NCBI GenBank assembly: GCA_930633495.1
Contig: CAKNFJ010000001.1
Location: forward strand, 3,929,001 to 3,993,000
Length of the DNA: 64,000 bases
Direction: 5' to 3'
Source of the DNA: Hyphomicrobiales bacterium
Lineage (GTDB): Bacteria; Pseudomonadota; Alphaproteobacteria; Rhizobiales; Beijerinckiaceae
Shown: one piece after another, positions 26,558 to 34,500 of the stretch
Numbering within the stretch: the first letter of the stretch is position 1
How the letters are laid out: each line of letters starts with the position of its first letter
Notes under the pieces: model-generated
What the model was told of the DNA's origin: nothing
What the model saw: the letters and a program-made list of their open reading frames with translations, nothing else
Databases searched by the model: none
Program-made: the position numbers and the translations under genes

Positions 26558-27397
26558 TCAGACCGGGCGCGCCCAGAGGTCCTGATGGCCGATCCGGGCC
26601 GATTGCGCGTCCCGGCGGGCGGCTAGCCAATCCGCGACGGCCGTCGGGTCGAGGCGGCCGGTTTCGCGCACGGCCTCGGCGATGCCTTCCGCCAGGGCCG
26701 CACGCAGCGCGGGGTGGCGGTGGTCGATCAGCCAGCTGCTGTCGCCGGTCGAGACGGCGAAGCCGGATTTGCGGAAAGCCTCGGCCATGATCTCGCAAGC
26801 TTCCGGCCCGGCCGCCGGGCCGAAGCCCTTCTCGCCGCGCTGATGGCCGGAGAAGGCGGCGTGCATGCCGGCGTCGGCCGGATGTTCCGGCTGCCACTCC
26901 TCGCGCCCGTCATAGGTCAGCACGGCGTAGAGCGGCAGGCGCTGGCTTGCGAGCGCGGCGACGAAGCGCTCGATCCAGCGCCGCGAGGTGAGGTCGAAGA
27001 GGGCGGCGGCCGTCACGAGGTCCGGTTGCCAGCCGAGCACCCATTCGAGATCCCTGTCGAGATCGACCCTGCGGGTATCGACGGTGATCAGCTTGTCGCC
27101 CTTGGCGAGTACGAGTTCCTCGCCCTGCTCGCGCGTATCGTCGGCCCATTCCGCGAGGCGGCGGCGCGCATGGTCGAGCAGATCGGTGTCGTGATCGACG
27201 AGGGTCCAGTGCTGGCGGTCGGGCAGGGCGGCATAGGACGCGCGCAGGTTCGAGCCGGCACCGCAGCCGAGGTCGAGGATCGAGAGCGAGGGCTTGCCGG
27301 AAAAATGCGCGCCGACCGCCGCGAGCACCTGCGGATTGCGCGCCGCATGGTCGACCGGCTCGCGCAAGGCGAGCCATTCCGGAGAGAAACCAGCCAT
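26558..27397 (-). CDS. Class I SAM-dependent methyltransferase in PTPS-like operon
   Basis: A 279-residue Rossmann-fold methyltransferase. Motif I is 'LSILDLGCGAGSNLRAS', followed by an acidic residue for the ribose ('TLVDHDTDLLDHARRR') and 'PDLVTAAALFDLTSRRWIERF' as motif IV. The substrate is unknown; the small-molecule type is likely because there is no extra RNA- or protein-binding domain. It is the last gene of a four-gene operon and its start overlaps the glycosyltransferase stop (TGATG), which implies coupled translation. Proteins of this family occur with the same partners in other Hyphomicrobiales as far as I recall. Confidence 0.82.
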   Translation of the reverse strand: MAGFSPEWLALREPVDHAARNPQVLAAVGAHFSGKPSLSILDLGCGAGSNLRASYAALPDRQHWTLVDHDTDLLDHARRRLAEWADDTREQGEELVLAKGDKLITVDTRRVDLDRDLEWVLGWQPDLVTAAALFDLTSRRWIERFVAALASQRLPLYAVLTYDGREEWQPEHPADAGMHAAFSGHQRGEKGFGPAAGPEACEIMAEAFRKSGFAVSTGDSSWLIDHRHPALRAALAEGIAEAVRETGRLDPTAVADWLAARRDAQSARIGHQDLWARPV

Positions 27398-28461
27398 CAC
27401 CCCACCTCCCGGCTGCCGTCGCCCAGGCAGGCCCGCGCGACGATGCGGGCGGTGTCCTGCCAGCGCGGCAAGGCGCCGGCCGCCGCCCATGCGGCATCGG
27501 CGTGCTGCCGACGCTCGGCCGGCGCATCAATCAGCCTTGCGAGGGCCTTGGCAAGTGCCGCAGCGTCACCGGGCGGGATCTTGAGCGCGGCCGTGTCCGG
27601 CAGCGCCTCTGCTCCGGCGCCGCTCAAGGTGCAGACGATCGGCAGGCCGCGGGCGAGGGCCTCCGTCAGCACCATGCCGTAGCCTTCGTAAAGCGAGGGC
27701 ATGACGAAAAGATCGGCCTTGTCATAGAGCGCCCCGAGCTTTTCCGGCCGCACGGCTCCGACAAGCGCGATCCGCTCGGACAGCCCGGCCGAGCGGATCG
27801 CCGCCCCGATCGCCGCGGCGGTTTCCGGCGCGTATTCGGATGAGCCGACGATGGTCAGGCGCCAATTCAGCGCGGCGATCCGGGCCAATGCCGCAATCAG
27901 GATGTCATAGCCCTTGCGCGGAATCAGCGACCCGACCGCGAGCAGTTGCAGCGGCTCGTCGCCGGTGCTTCCGTTCGCGCGCGGGGACGGGTCGACGCCG
28001 GGGACGGCGACGGAAATCCGGTTTTCGGGAACGTCGAATTCGGCAGCGAGGATGCGCGCGGTCGCCGGGCTCGTCACCGCGACGGCGCGACTATGGCGCA
28101 GCGCGGCTCGTTCGCTGGCGCGCAGCGTGGCGGCTCGGTCCGGGGCAAGGCCGGTCTCCAGCGCGAGCGGATGATGGACGAGGGCAACGAGGCGTTGCGA
28201 GAACCGCGTGGCCAACGCTTCGGGAAAAGCGCCGAAGGCAAGGCCGTCGATCAGCAGCATGTCGTCAGGGGTGGTTTCGGCCAGAAGGCATTCGGTCTTT
28301 TCCAGATCCTCCGCCGTCGGGAATGGAAACGAGCCGGGCAGGGCAAGGTGGCGAGCGGTGACGCCTGTCTCGCGCCATTCCTGCAGCAGCCGGCGATCAT
28401 AGCCATAGCCGCCGGTCGGCGCGTCGATGTCGCCGGGGATGGCGAAGACGATGGCGCTCAC
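27397..28461 (-). CDS. Glycosyltransferase family 4 in PTPS-like operon
   Basis: A 354-residue GT-B fold retaining glycosyltransferase. The C-terminal nucleotide-sugar domain has 'LLAVGSLIPRKGYDILIAAL' and the E-x7-E motif in 'SLYEGYGMVLTEALARGLP', and the N-terminal acceptor domain begins 'IVFAIPGDIDAPTGGYGYDRR' in part, a glycine-rich acceptor loop. No signal peptide or membrane anchor is visible, so it acts in the cytoplasm or at the inner membrane surface. Sugar donor and acceptor are unknown. It overlaps the PTPS-like gene by four bases upstream and the methyltransferase by one downstream. Confidence 0.85.
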   Translation of the reverse strand: MSAIVFAIPGDIDAPTGGYGYDRRLLQEWRETGVTARHLALPGSFPFPTAEDLEKTECLLAETTPDDMLLIDGLAFGAFPEALATRFSQRLVALVHHPLALETGLAPDRAATLRASERAALRHSRAVAVTSPATARILAAEFDVPENRISVAVPGVDPSPRANGSTGDEPLQLLAVGSLIPRKGYDILIAALARIAALNWRLTIVGSSEYAPETAAAIGAAIRSAGLSERIALVGAVRPEKLGALYDKADLFVMPSLYEGYGMVLTEALARGLPIVCTLSGAGAEALPDTAALKIPPGDAAALAKALARLIDAPAERRQHADAAWAAAGALPRWQDTARIVARACLGDGSREVG

Positions 28462-28859
28462 GCCAGCGCACCCTCGTAGCTGGCGCGGGCGAGGTCGGTC
28501 TCGTGGAGCGTCACGCGGATCTTCGCCAGCCCGGCGCCGTCAGTGCCGAGCGCGCCGGATTTCGCGGCGGCGGCCATGGCGTCGAAGATGTGCTTGCACA
28601 GGAATTCGGTCGTGGTCAGCACGCCGGCGAATTGCGGTAGGGTGTCGAGGTTCTGGTAGTTCAGCGGCTTCAGCGTGCTGCCCAGCACGGAAAGCGCGGC
28701 GCCGATGTCGACGACGACATTCTGCCGGTTCAGCGCCTCGCGGAAGAACGCGACGTCGACCACGAAGGTCGCGCCGTGCATGTTCTGCGCCGGGCCGAAG
28801 AAGGGGTCGGGCAGTGAATGGCCGATCATGATGCGGTCGCGGACTTCGACGGAAAACAT
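28458..28859 (-). CDS. PTPS/QueD-like protein with degenerate active site
   Basis: A 133-residue T-fold protein related to 6-pyruvoyl-tetrahydropterin synthase and 6-carboxytetrahydropterin synthase. The two hallmarks remain recognisable: 'IMIGHSLP' (first zinc His, residue 14) and 'NMHGATFVVDVAF' (second zinc His, residue 28), and 'LHETDLARASYEG' keeps the pterin-anchoring Glu. Compared with E. coli QueD as I remember it, the catalytic Cys before the HGH motif is absent, HGH has become HGA, and the LDHHYLN segment has become LNYQNLD, so the catalytic Asp-His pair is gone. Normal chemistry is therefore unlikely. It overlaps the glycosyltransferase gene by four bases. Confidence 0.82.
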   Translation of the reverse strand: MFSVEVRDRIMIGHSLPDPFFGPAQNMHGATFVVDVAFFREALNRQNVVVDIGAALSVLGSTLKPLNYQNLDTLPQFAGVLTTTEFLCKHIFDAMAAAAKSGALGTDGAGLAKIRVTLHETDLARASYEGALA

Positions 28860-28895
28860 GGGATCTCCGGGACGGTCGTCACGCCTGCGGCGCGC

Positions 28896-29915
28896 TCATG
28901 ACCGCGCTTCATAGCAAATCGCGGCGGTCAGGCCAGCGGCTCCAGGCGCCAGCAGTTCCGGGATGCGCCGTGGCGCGTCTTGGAAGGCGATGTCCTCGGT
29001 GATCAGCGCATCGAGCCGCTCGTCGGCGAGCAGCGCCATTGCCGCGCGCGCCCGCCTTGCATGGTCCCAGCGCGCCCGGCGCGACGGCGCGACCATGCCG
29101 ACCTGCGAGGAGACGAGCTGAAGGCGGCGCGCATGAAAGGCGCAACCGAGCGCGGCCGGCACCGCGCCCTCGCCATACCAGCTCAGCTCGATGATCCGCG
29201 CTTCCGTGCCTGCCGATGCTACTGCGGTGGCGAGGCCGGCGGCCGTCGCGCTGGCGTGGAAGACGAGATCGGCATCGCGCGGGGCGGCCTCGGGCAGGGC
29301 GAAGGCGAAACCCAGCCGCCTCGCCAGCTCGGCGCGGGCGGGCTCGACATCGACGAGCGTCACCTCGCTGCCCGGCAGGCGGGCGCCGAGCCAGGCGGCG
29401 AGCAGGCCGAGTACGCCGCCGCCAACGACGACGATCCTGTCGGCCGGGCCGGTGCCGGCATCCCAATGCGCGTTCAGGGCCGTTTCCATATTGGCGGCGA
29501 GGATGGCGCGCCGGGCCGGGACGGCCTCCGGCACCGGGACGAGGCTCTGGCGCGGGACGATGAAGCGGTTCTGATGCGGATGCAGGCAAAAGACGATTTG
29601 GCCGAGCAGGTCGGATGGGCCGGCATCGACACGGCCGACGGCGCAATAGCCGTATTTCACGGGGAAGGGGAAATCGCCTTCCTGAAAGGGCGCGCGCATG
29701 CGCTCCTGTTCCGACGGCGGCACGCGGCCTTCGAAGACGAGGCGTTCGGTGCCGCGGCTGAGCCCGCTCCACAGCGTGGTGACGAGGCAGTCCTCGGGGC
29801 CGGGAACCGGCAGGGCGACGTCATTCAGGCTGCATTCACGGGGCGCCGTATACCAAAGCGCGAGAGCTTTGGCCCTTGCATCGATCATGGTTGCAGGCTT
29901 TAGCTCCCGCGCCAT
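28896..29915 (-). CDS. Medium-chain (zinc-type) dehydrogenase in PTPS-like operon
   Basis: A 339-residue MDR-superfamily oxidoreductase. The N-terminal GroES-like domain has 'SGLSRGTERLVFEGRVP' and 'PFPVKYGYCAVGRVD', then 'FCLHPHQNRFIVP'; the nucleotide-binding Rossmann domain has 'RIVVVGGGVLGLLAAWLGA'. The usual catalytic-zinc Cys and the four-Cys structural zinc loop are not obvious, so it may be a zinc-independent reductase. It is the first gene of the operon, 36 bp before the PTPS-like gene, and is divergent from mdoH with only 36 bp between starts. ATG 29915 is preceded by GGAGGGG; ATG 29888 lacks such a site. Confidence 0.8.
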   Translation of the reverse strand: MARELKPATMIDARAKALALWYTAPRECSLNDVALPVPGPEDCLVTTLWSGLSRGTERLVFEGRVPPSEQERMRAPFQEGDFPFPVKYGYCAVGRVDAGPSDLLGQIVFCLHPHQNRFIVPRQSLVPVPEAVPARRAILAANMETALNAHWDAGTGPADRIVVVGGGVLGLLAAWLGARLPGSEVTLVDVEPARAELARRLGFAFALPEAAPRDADLVFHASATAAGLATAVASAGTEARIIELSWYGEGAVPAALGCAFHARRLQLVSSQVGMVAPSRRARWDHARRARAAMALLADERLDALITEDIAFQDAPRRIPELLAPGAAGLTAAICYEARS

Positions 29916-29951
29916 CGCGTCCGCCCCTCCGTCCGAGCCTGTCTGCCTCCC

Positions 29952-31781
29952 ATGACAGAGACTGCCACGAGCCAGCGTTCCGCTCCGACCACGTTCCAGC
30001 GGACGATGCAAGAGGTCGAGGTGCAGGGCCTGACGCCGGCAGGGCTGCAGAATGAAACGGTCTTGTTCCGACGGCGCCTTCTCATCCTGGTCCTGAACCT
30101 CGCGACGCTGGCTCTGCTGCTGGCGGGTCTTGCGCATGTGCTCTCTGCCGGCGGCTGGAGCGTTGCGGATGTTGCGATCTTCGTTGCTTTCCTGTTCGGC
30201 GCGCCCTGGACCGTGCTCGGCTTCTGGAATGCCGCGATCGGGCTTTGGCTTTTGCATGGACGCAAGGACGGGCTTGCCGAGGTCGCGCCCTTTGCCGCAG
30301 CCGGCGCGCGGCCGACGCCGCTTTCGCTGCGGACCGCCGTGCTGATGACCTTGCGCAACGAGGACCCGGCGCGGGCGTTCCGCCGCTTCAAGGTGGTGAA
30401 GGAGAGCCTCGACGCGACGGGCGAGGGGGCCTGGTTCGATTATTTCGTGCTGTCCGATACCGACGATCCGGCCGTCGCGATTGCGGAGGAAGAGCTAGCT
30501 GCGGCCTGGGCGCGCGAGATCGGCGAGCCGTCGCGGCTGACCTATCGCCGCCGCGACGACAATGCCGGCTTCAAGGCCGGCAACCTCCGCGATTTCTGCG
30601 AGCGCTGGGGCGAGCGCTACGAGCTGATGCTGCCGCTCGATGCGGACAGCGTGATGGCGGGCGAGACCATCGTCGGCATGGCCCGGATGATGCAGGCCTG
30701 GCCGAAGCTCGGAATCCTGCAGAGTCTCGTGGTCGGAATGCCCAGCCGCTCGGCCTTCGCCCGTATCTTCCAGTTCGGCATGCGACACGGCATGCGGCCC
30801 TATACGATGGGCTCGGCCTGGTGGGGCGGTGATTGCGGGCCGTTCTGGGGGCACAATGCGCTGGTGCGGATCGCGCCGTTCCGCGATCATTGCCATCTGC
30901 CCGTGCTGCCGGGCGGGCCGCCGCTCGGCGGGGCGGTGATGAGCCATGACCAGGTCGAGGCGACGCTGATGCGCCGGGCCGGCTACGAGGTGCGCGTTCT
31001 GCCGGTCGAGGGTGGGAGCTGGGAGGAGAACCCGCCGACCATGCTGGACTTCGCCAAGCGCGACCTGCGCTGGTGCCTCGGCAACCTGCAATATCTCAAG
31101 CTGCTCGACCTGGCCGGTCTCAAGCCGATGAGCCGCTTCCAGCTCCTCTGGGCGATCCTGATGTTCCTCGGCCTGCCGGCCTGGACGCTGATGATCGCGC
31201 TCCTGCCGCTCAAGGTGGTGGAAGACCAGGGGCTCACCGATGACCGGGGCGTGTTTGCGGCCTGCCTCTATCTCCTGTTCCTGACGATGTATCTCGCGCC
31301 CAAGCTTGCAGGTTTCGCCGATATCCTACTGACGCGGGGCGGTATGCGGCGCTATGGCGGCGCAATGCGGTTCCTGGCCTCGGCTGCGATCGAGGTGGTG
31401 TTCGCCTTCCTGCAAGGCGCGGTGTCGAGCTTCCGCACCACCTTGTTCATGATCGGCCTCGCCTTCGGAAAGGTCCGGATCGGCTGGAACGGGCAGGCGC
31501 GCGATGCCCGCGCCTTGTCCTTCGCCACGGCGTTTGCGGGCCTGTGGCCGCATTTGCTGTTCGGGACCTATCTCTTCGTCACGCTCGGAATGCTGGCGCC
31601 CGCGGTTCTGGTCTGGTCGCTGCCGCTGACGGCGGGCTATCTGCTCGCGATCCCCTTCGCCATGCTGACGGCCTGGCCCGCCCTGGGAGGTTGGCTCGCC
31701 CGTGCAGGGCTGTGCGGCATCCCGGAAGATTTCGATGAGCCGCCGGTGTTGGCCGCGATCGGCGCGGGAGAGCGGGCATGA
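29952..31781 (+). CDS. mdoH: Glucans biosynthesis glucosyltransferase MdoH/OpgH
   Basis: Inner-membrane family-2 glycosyltransferase that polymerises glucose from UDP-glucose into osmoregulated periplasmic glucans. The 609 residues comprise two N-terminal helices (about 45-105), a cytoplasmic GT2 domain with 'LMTLRNEDPARAFRRF', 'FVLSDTDDP', the DxD-type 'LPLDADSVM' and the acceptor region 'GHNALVRI' to 'LRWCLGNLQYLKL' (QxxRW equivalent), and a C-terminal membrane block of about six helices. The usual partner mdoG is not next to it. The stop overlaps the FkbM gene start by four bases (ATGA). Confidence 0.92.
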   Translation: MTETATSQRSAPTTFQRTMQEVEVQGLTPAGLQNETVLFRRRLLILVLNLATLALLLAGLAHVLSAGGWSVADVAIFVAFLFGAPWTVLGFWNAAIGLWLLHGRKDGLAEVAPFAAAGARPTPLSLRTAVLMTLRNEDPARAFRRFKVVKESLDATGEGAWFDYFVLSDTDDPAVAIAEEELAAAWAREIGEPSRLTYRRRDDNAGFKAGNLRDFCERWGERYELMLPLDADSVMAGETIVGMARMMQAWPKLGILQSLVVGMPSRSAFARIFQFGMRHGMRPYTMGSAWWGGDCGPFWGHNALVRIAPFRDHCHLPVLPGGPPLGGAVMSHDQVEATLMRRAGYEVRVLPVEGGSWEENPPTMLDFAKRDLRWCLGNLQYLKLLDLAGLKPMSRFQLLWAILMFLGLPAWTLMIALLPLKVVEDQGLTDDRGVFAACLYLLFLTMYLAPKLAGFADILLTRGGMRRYGGAMRFLASAAIEVVFAFLQGAVSSFRTTLFMIGLAFGKVRIGWNGQARDARALSFATAFAGLWPHLLFGTYLFVTLGMLAPAVLVWSLPLTAGYLLAIPFAMLTAWPALGGWLARAGLCGIPEDFDEPPVLAAIGAGERA

Positions 31782-32536
31782 GCACCACTCCCTATATCAA
31801 GGGAACGGTGAAGGCGCTTTCGCGCTCCTTGCGCATCTATCATGGCGACAAGCAACGCCAGGCGGCGATGGACCGGCTCTATGGCGCGTTCCTGCGTCCC
31901 GGCGATCTCGCTTTCGACATCGGCGCGCATGTCGGCGACCGGATCTCGTCCTTCCGCCGATTGGGCGCGCGTGTCGTGGCACTGGAGCCGCAGCCGGGGC
32001 CTGCCCGGATCATCCGGCTGATCCATCGGCGCGACCCGATGGTGACGCTGGTCGAGGCTGCCTGCGGCGACCATGAAGGCTCGATCAGCCTGCGGATCAA
32101 CAGCGCCAACCCCACCGTGTCGACGGCCTCGGCCGCCTTCATCGGTGCTGCGGGCGGGGCGCGAGGCTGGGAGGGGCAGGTCTGGGATCACGAAATCACC
32201 GTGCCCTGCACGACGCTGGACCATTTGGTCCTGCGCTACGGTTTGCCGAGGCTGCTGAAGATCGATGTCGAGGGCTTCGAGGCGCATGTGCTGGCGGGGC
32301 TGACCAGGGCCGTGCCGGTGATCTCCTTCGAGTTCACGACGATTCAGCGCGAGGTCGCCGAGGCCTGCCTCGCCCTGCTCGAGACGCTCGGGCCCTACCG
32401 CTTCAACGTCGCGATCGGCGAGAGCCAGAGGCTCGAACTGGCCGAGACCGCAAGCGCCGATGCGATGGGAGATTATCTGCGCGGCTTGCCTCATGCCGCC
32501 AACTCGGGTGATGTCTACGCCATCCTTCAAAGCTGA
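31778..32536 (+). CDS. FkbM-family methyltransferase
   Basis: A 252-residue SAM-dependent methyltransferase of the FkbM type, which O-methylates sugars, lipids or glycans. Motif I is 'LAFDIGAHVGDRISSFRRLG', followed by 'VVALEPQPGPARII' and the FkbM-specific 'LLKIDVEGFEAHVLAGL'. The start overlaps the mdoH stop, so the two are coupled; the enzyme could modify the glucan or a lipid-linked precursor, which is inference from context. An unknown exported protein gene follows after 12 bp. Confidence 0.85.
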   Translation: MSTTPYIKGTVKALSRSLRIYHGDKQRQAAMDRLYGAFLRPGDLAFDIGAHVGDRISSFRRLGARVVALEPQPGPARIIRLIHRRDPMVTLVEAACGDHEGSISLRINSANPTVSTASAAFIGAAGGARGWEGQVWDHEITVPCTTLDHLVLRYGLPRLLKIDVEGFEAHVLAGLTRAVPVISFEFTTIQREVAEACLALLETLGPYRFNVAIGESQRLELAETASADAMGDYLRGLPHAANSGDVYAILQS

Positions 32537-32548
32537 GACCGGGGTCTC

Positions 32549-33520
32549 ATGACGTTTTCGCGCCTGCGCGCCGCTGCCTTCATCGCGTTTCTCGCCGGCT
32601 TCGCGAGCCCTGCCGCCGCGGCCGGCGATGTCGCCGTCGAGGTGCGGAACGAATCCGAGCCGGTGCTCTGCGCCGAGAAGGACAACGTCACGATCAAGGC
32701 GATCTCGCCGGAGGTGCGGCGCTTCCAGATCGAGGCGGCGCATCCGGCCTATATCGCTGGGCTGGTGCGCGACAATTGGGATGCCGACTGGGCGAATTGC
32801 GACATGAAGGGCGATCCGTCCTTCGCGCCGCCGACCCCGCCGCGCCGCACCACCTTCTGGGAGACGATCGAGTACTGGCTCGTCGGCTACACCTTCCCGA
32901 CCTTCTGGCGCCCGGCCGAGACCACCTTCCGCGTCGGCGACAGGGTCGAGAAGGGGCTGCACCTCGTTCAGCTCTGGAAGCTCGGCAAGGACAGGTCCTA
33001 CGAGGTTCTGGTGGTCTATCCGCAGGATGGCTACTGGCGCGCCCGGCCGCTGCCGCCGGAGCATCTCGGCTTCTCGTCCTATGGCTCCTCGTTCCTGTTC
33101 GGGCCGATCGAGCAGGAGGGGCGCCCGGTGGTGAACATCAGGGAGATCGCCTTCGATCCCAGGACCCTGACGTTCAGGCTGAGCTTCAAGGACGGCTCGG
33201 CCGGCAGCCTCAGGCTCGACAGCGTCGACGAGAACCGGATGGTGCTCGATGCCGTGCTCGACAAGCCGGTGACCGGAGGCCGGGCCTTCGTCGCGCTGCG
33301 CTCGATGTACGTCACCGAGTTCAACAACGACGTCGCCCGCATCGCGTTGCGCGAGCCCGGCGCCAAGGGGTGGCGCGAGGAAGCGCTGATGTCCTATCCG
33401 GGGGGCAAGGCGACCGACATCTGGATGGGGCGCACCACCCATTCGCGCCACAACACCTCCTCGCCCGACATGGTGTTCCGGCGCTTCTCGGCCGATCCGA
33501 ACCCGTCGCCGAAGCCATAG
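32549..33520 (+). CDS. Exported protein of unknown function downstream of mdoH
   Basis: A 323-residue protein with a signal peptide (1 to about 24, ending AAAA-GDVA). I do not recognise a named domain. The mature part has 'VRNESEPVLCAEKDNVTIKAIS' with a Cys, a second Cys in 'ADWANCDMKGDPSF', several Trp/Tyr-rich strands (WETIEYWLVGYTFPTFWRP) and a C-terminal 'WMGRTTHSRHNTSSPDMVF' motif with His residues. It looks like a beta-rich periplasmic protein. Because it is directly downstream of mdoH and the FkbM gene, a role in periplasmic glucan synthesis or modification is an attractive but unproven idea. Confidence 0.7.
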   Translation: MTFSRLRAAAFIAFLAGFASPAAAAGDVAVEVRNESEPVLCAEKDNVTIKAISPEVRRFQIEAAHPAYIAGLVRDNWDADWANCDMKGDPSFAPPTPPRRTTFWETIEYWLVGYTFPTFWRPAETTFRVGDRVEKGLHLVQLWKLGKDRSYEVLVVYPQDGYWRARPLPPEHLGFSSYGSSFLFGPIEQEGRPVVNIREIAFDPRTLTFRLSFKDGSAGSLRLDSVDENRMVLDAVLDKPVTGGRAFVALRSMYVTEFNNDVARIALREPGAKGWREEALMSYPGGKATDIWMGRTTHSRHNTSSPDMVFRRFSADPNPSPKP

Positions 33521-33522
33521 GT

Positions 33523-33607
33523 GCCGTCGTTCCCGGGCTTGCCCCGAGAAGCTCATGACGAGAGGGCGCTGGTTTCCGAGATGCTCGGGTCAAGCCCGAG
33601 CATGACG
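33523..33607. repeat. Intergenic repeat, family B, copy 1
   Basis: An 85-bp element after the exported-protein gene. It contains the perfect stem ATGCTCGGG (33581-33589) / CCCGAGCAT (33595-33603) and the trailing GACG. Its left half (CCCGAGAAGCTCATGACGAG to TTCCGAGATGCTCGGG) reappears inverted in copy 2 at 36.6 kb. Confidence 0.75.
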
Positions 33608-33720
33608 GAGACGGCAACTTCACGGGAACGCATTCCCTCCCTGCCGCGTTTGGCCATGACGCGGCCCGCTTCGCGCGCTAGCTTGCCGCGATTGCGACCG
33701 CTCAGCCTGCAGAGACCTTC

Positions 33721-34500
33721 ATGCCGCGTTTTGCTGCCAACCTGTCGATGATGTTCACCGAGTGGGAATTCCTCGATCGCTTCAAGGCTGCCGCCGAGGC
33801 GGGGTTCGAGGCGGTCGAATTCCTCTTCCCCTATGAGCATACGCCCGAGCAGGTCGGGCTCGCGCTGACGGGCGGCGAACTCACGCAGGCGCTCTACAAC
33901 CTGCCGCCCGGCGACTTCGCCCGCGGCGAGCGCGGTATCGCCTCCCTGGCGGGGCGCGAGGACGAGTTCAGGGCATCGGTCGACAAGGCGCTGGCTTACG
34001 TCCACGAAACCGGCGTCAAGCGCCTGCACATGATGGCCGGGCTCGCCGATCCGAACGACCCTGTCGCACAGAAGACCTATCGCGCCTCGCTGGCCTATGC
34101 CGCCGACAAGCTCGGCGAGCACGGCATCGACCTCCTGCTGGAGCCGATCAACGGCAAGGACATGCCGGGCTATTTCCTCAACGATTTCGACCAGGCGGCG
34201 GCTTACATCCGCGAATCCGGCCGGCCGAATGTCCGGCTGCAGTTCGACATGTACCATTGCGAACTGATCCATGGCGACGTCCCGGTGCGGCTCAAGGCGC
34301 TCTATCCGCTCGTCGGCCATGTCCAGATCGCCCGCGCCAATGGGCGGCACGAGCCCGACGACACGGGGCCGGATTATCCGACGCTGTTCGGCGAGCTCGA
34401 CGGGCTCGGCTATGACGGCTTCGTCGGCTGCGAATATCGGCCGGAACGCGGCACGCTCGAGGGGCTGGGCTGGTTCGCGCCGTGGCGGAAGCCGCTCTGA
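33721..34500 (+). CDS. hyi: Hydroxypyruvate isomerase family protein
   Basis: A 259-residue TIM-barrel sugar isomerase of the Hyi/OtnI group. It starts 'MPRFAANLSMMFTEWEFLDRF', typical of the family, and has the metal-binding 'LLLEPINGKDMPGYFLN', 'LQFDMYHCELIHGD' and 'GCEYRPERGTLEGLGW'. Hydroxypyruvate isomerase interconverts hydroxypyruvate and tartronate semialdehyde; the 2-oxo-tetronate isomerase OtnI is a close alternative. The stop overlaps the start of the glucokinase gene (TGATG), and the glk frame begins inside hyi's last codon, so the two are coupled. Confidence 0.88.
   Translation: MPRFAANLSMMFTEWEFLDRFKAAAEAGFEAVEFLFPYEHTPEQVGLALTGGELTQALYNLPPGDFARGERGIASLAGREDEFRASVDKALAYVHETGVKRLHMMAGLADPNDPVAQKTYRASLAYAADKLGEHGIDLLLEPINGKDMPGYFLNDFDQAAAYIRESGRPNVRLQFDMYHCELIHGDVPVRLKALYPLVGHVQIARANGRHEPDDTGPDYPTLFGELDGLGYDGFVGCEYRPERGTLEGLGWFAPWRKPL

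Noticed and set aside
28458..28859. Assignment as queD (queuosine pathway)
   Set aside because: Key catalytic residues are absent and no queC, queE or queF is nearby, so the symbol would mislead.
31637..33556. A 639-codon open frame on the - strand
   Set aside because: Antisense to parts of mdoH, the FkbM gene and the exported-protein gene, all of which have clear domains or signal peptides.
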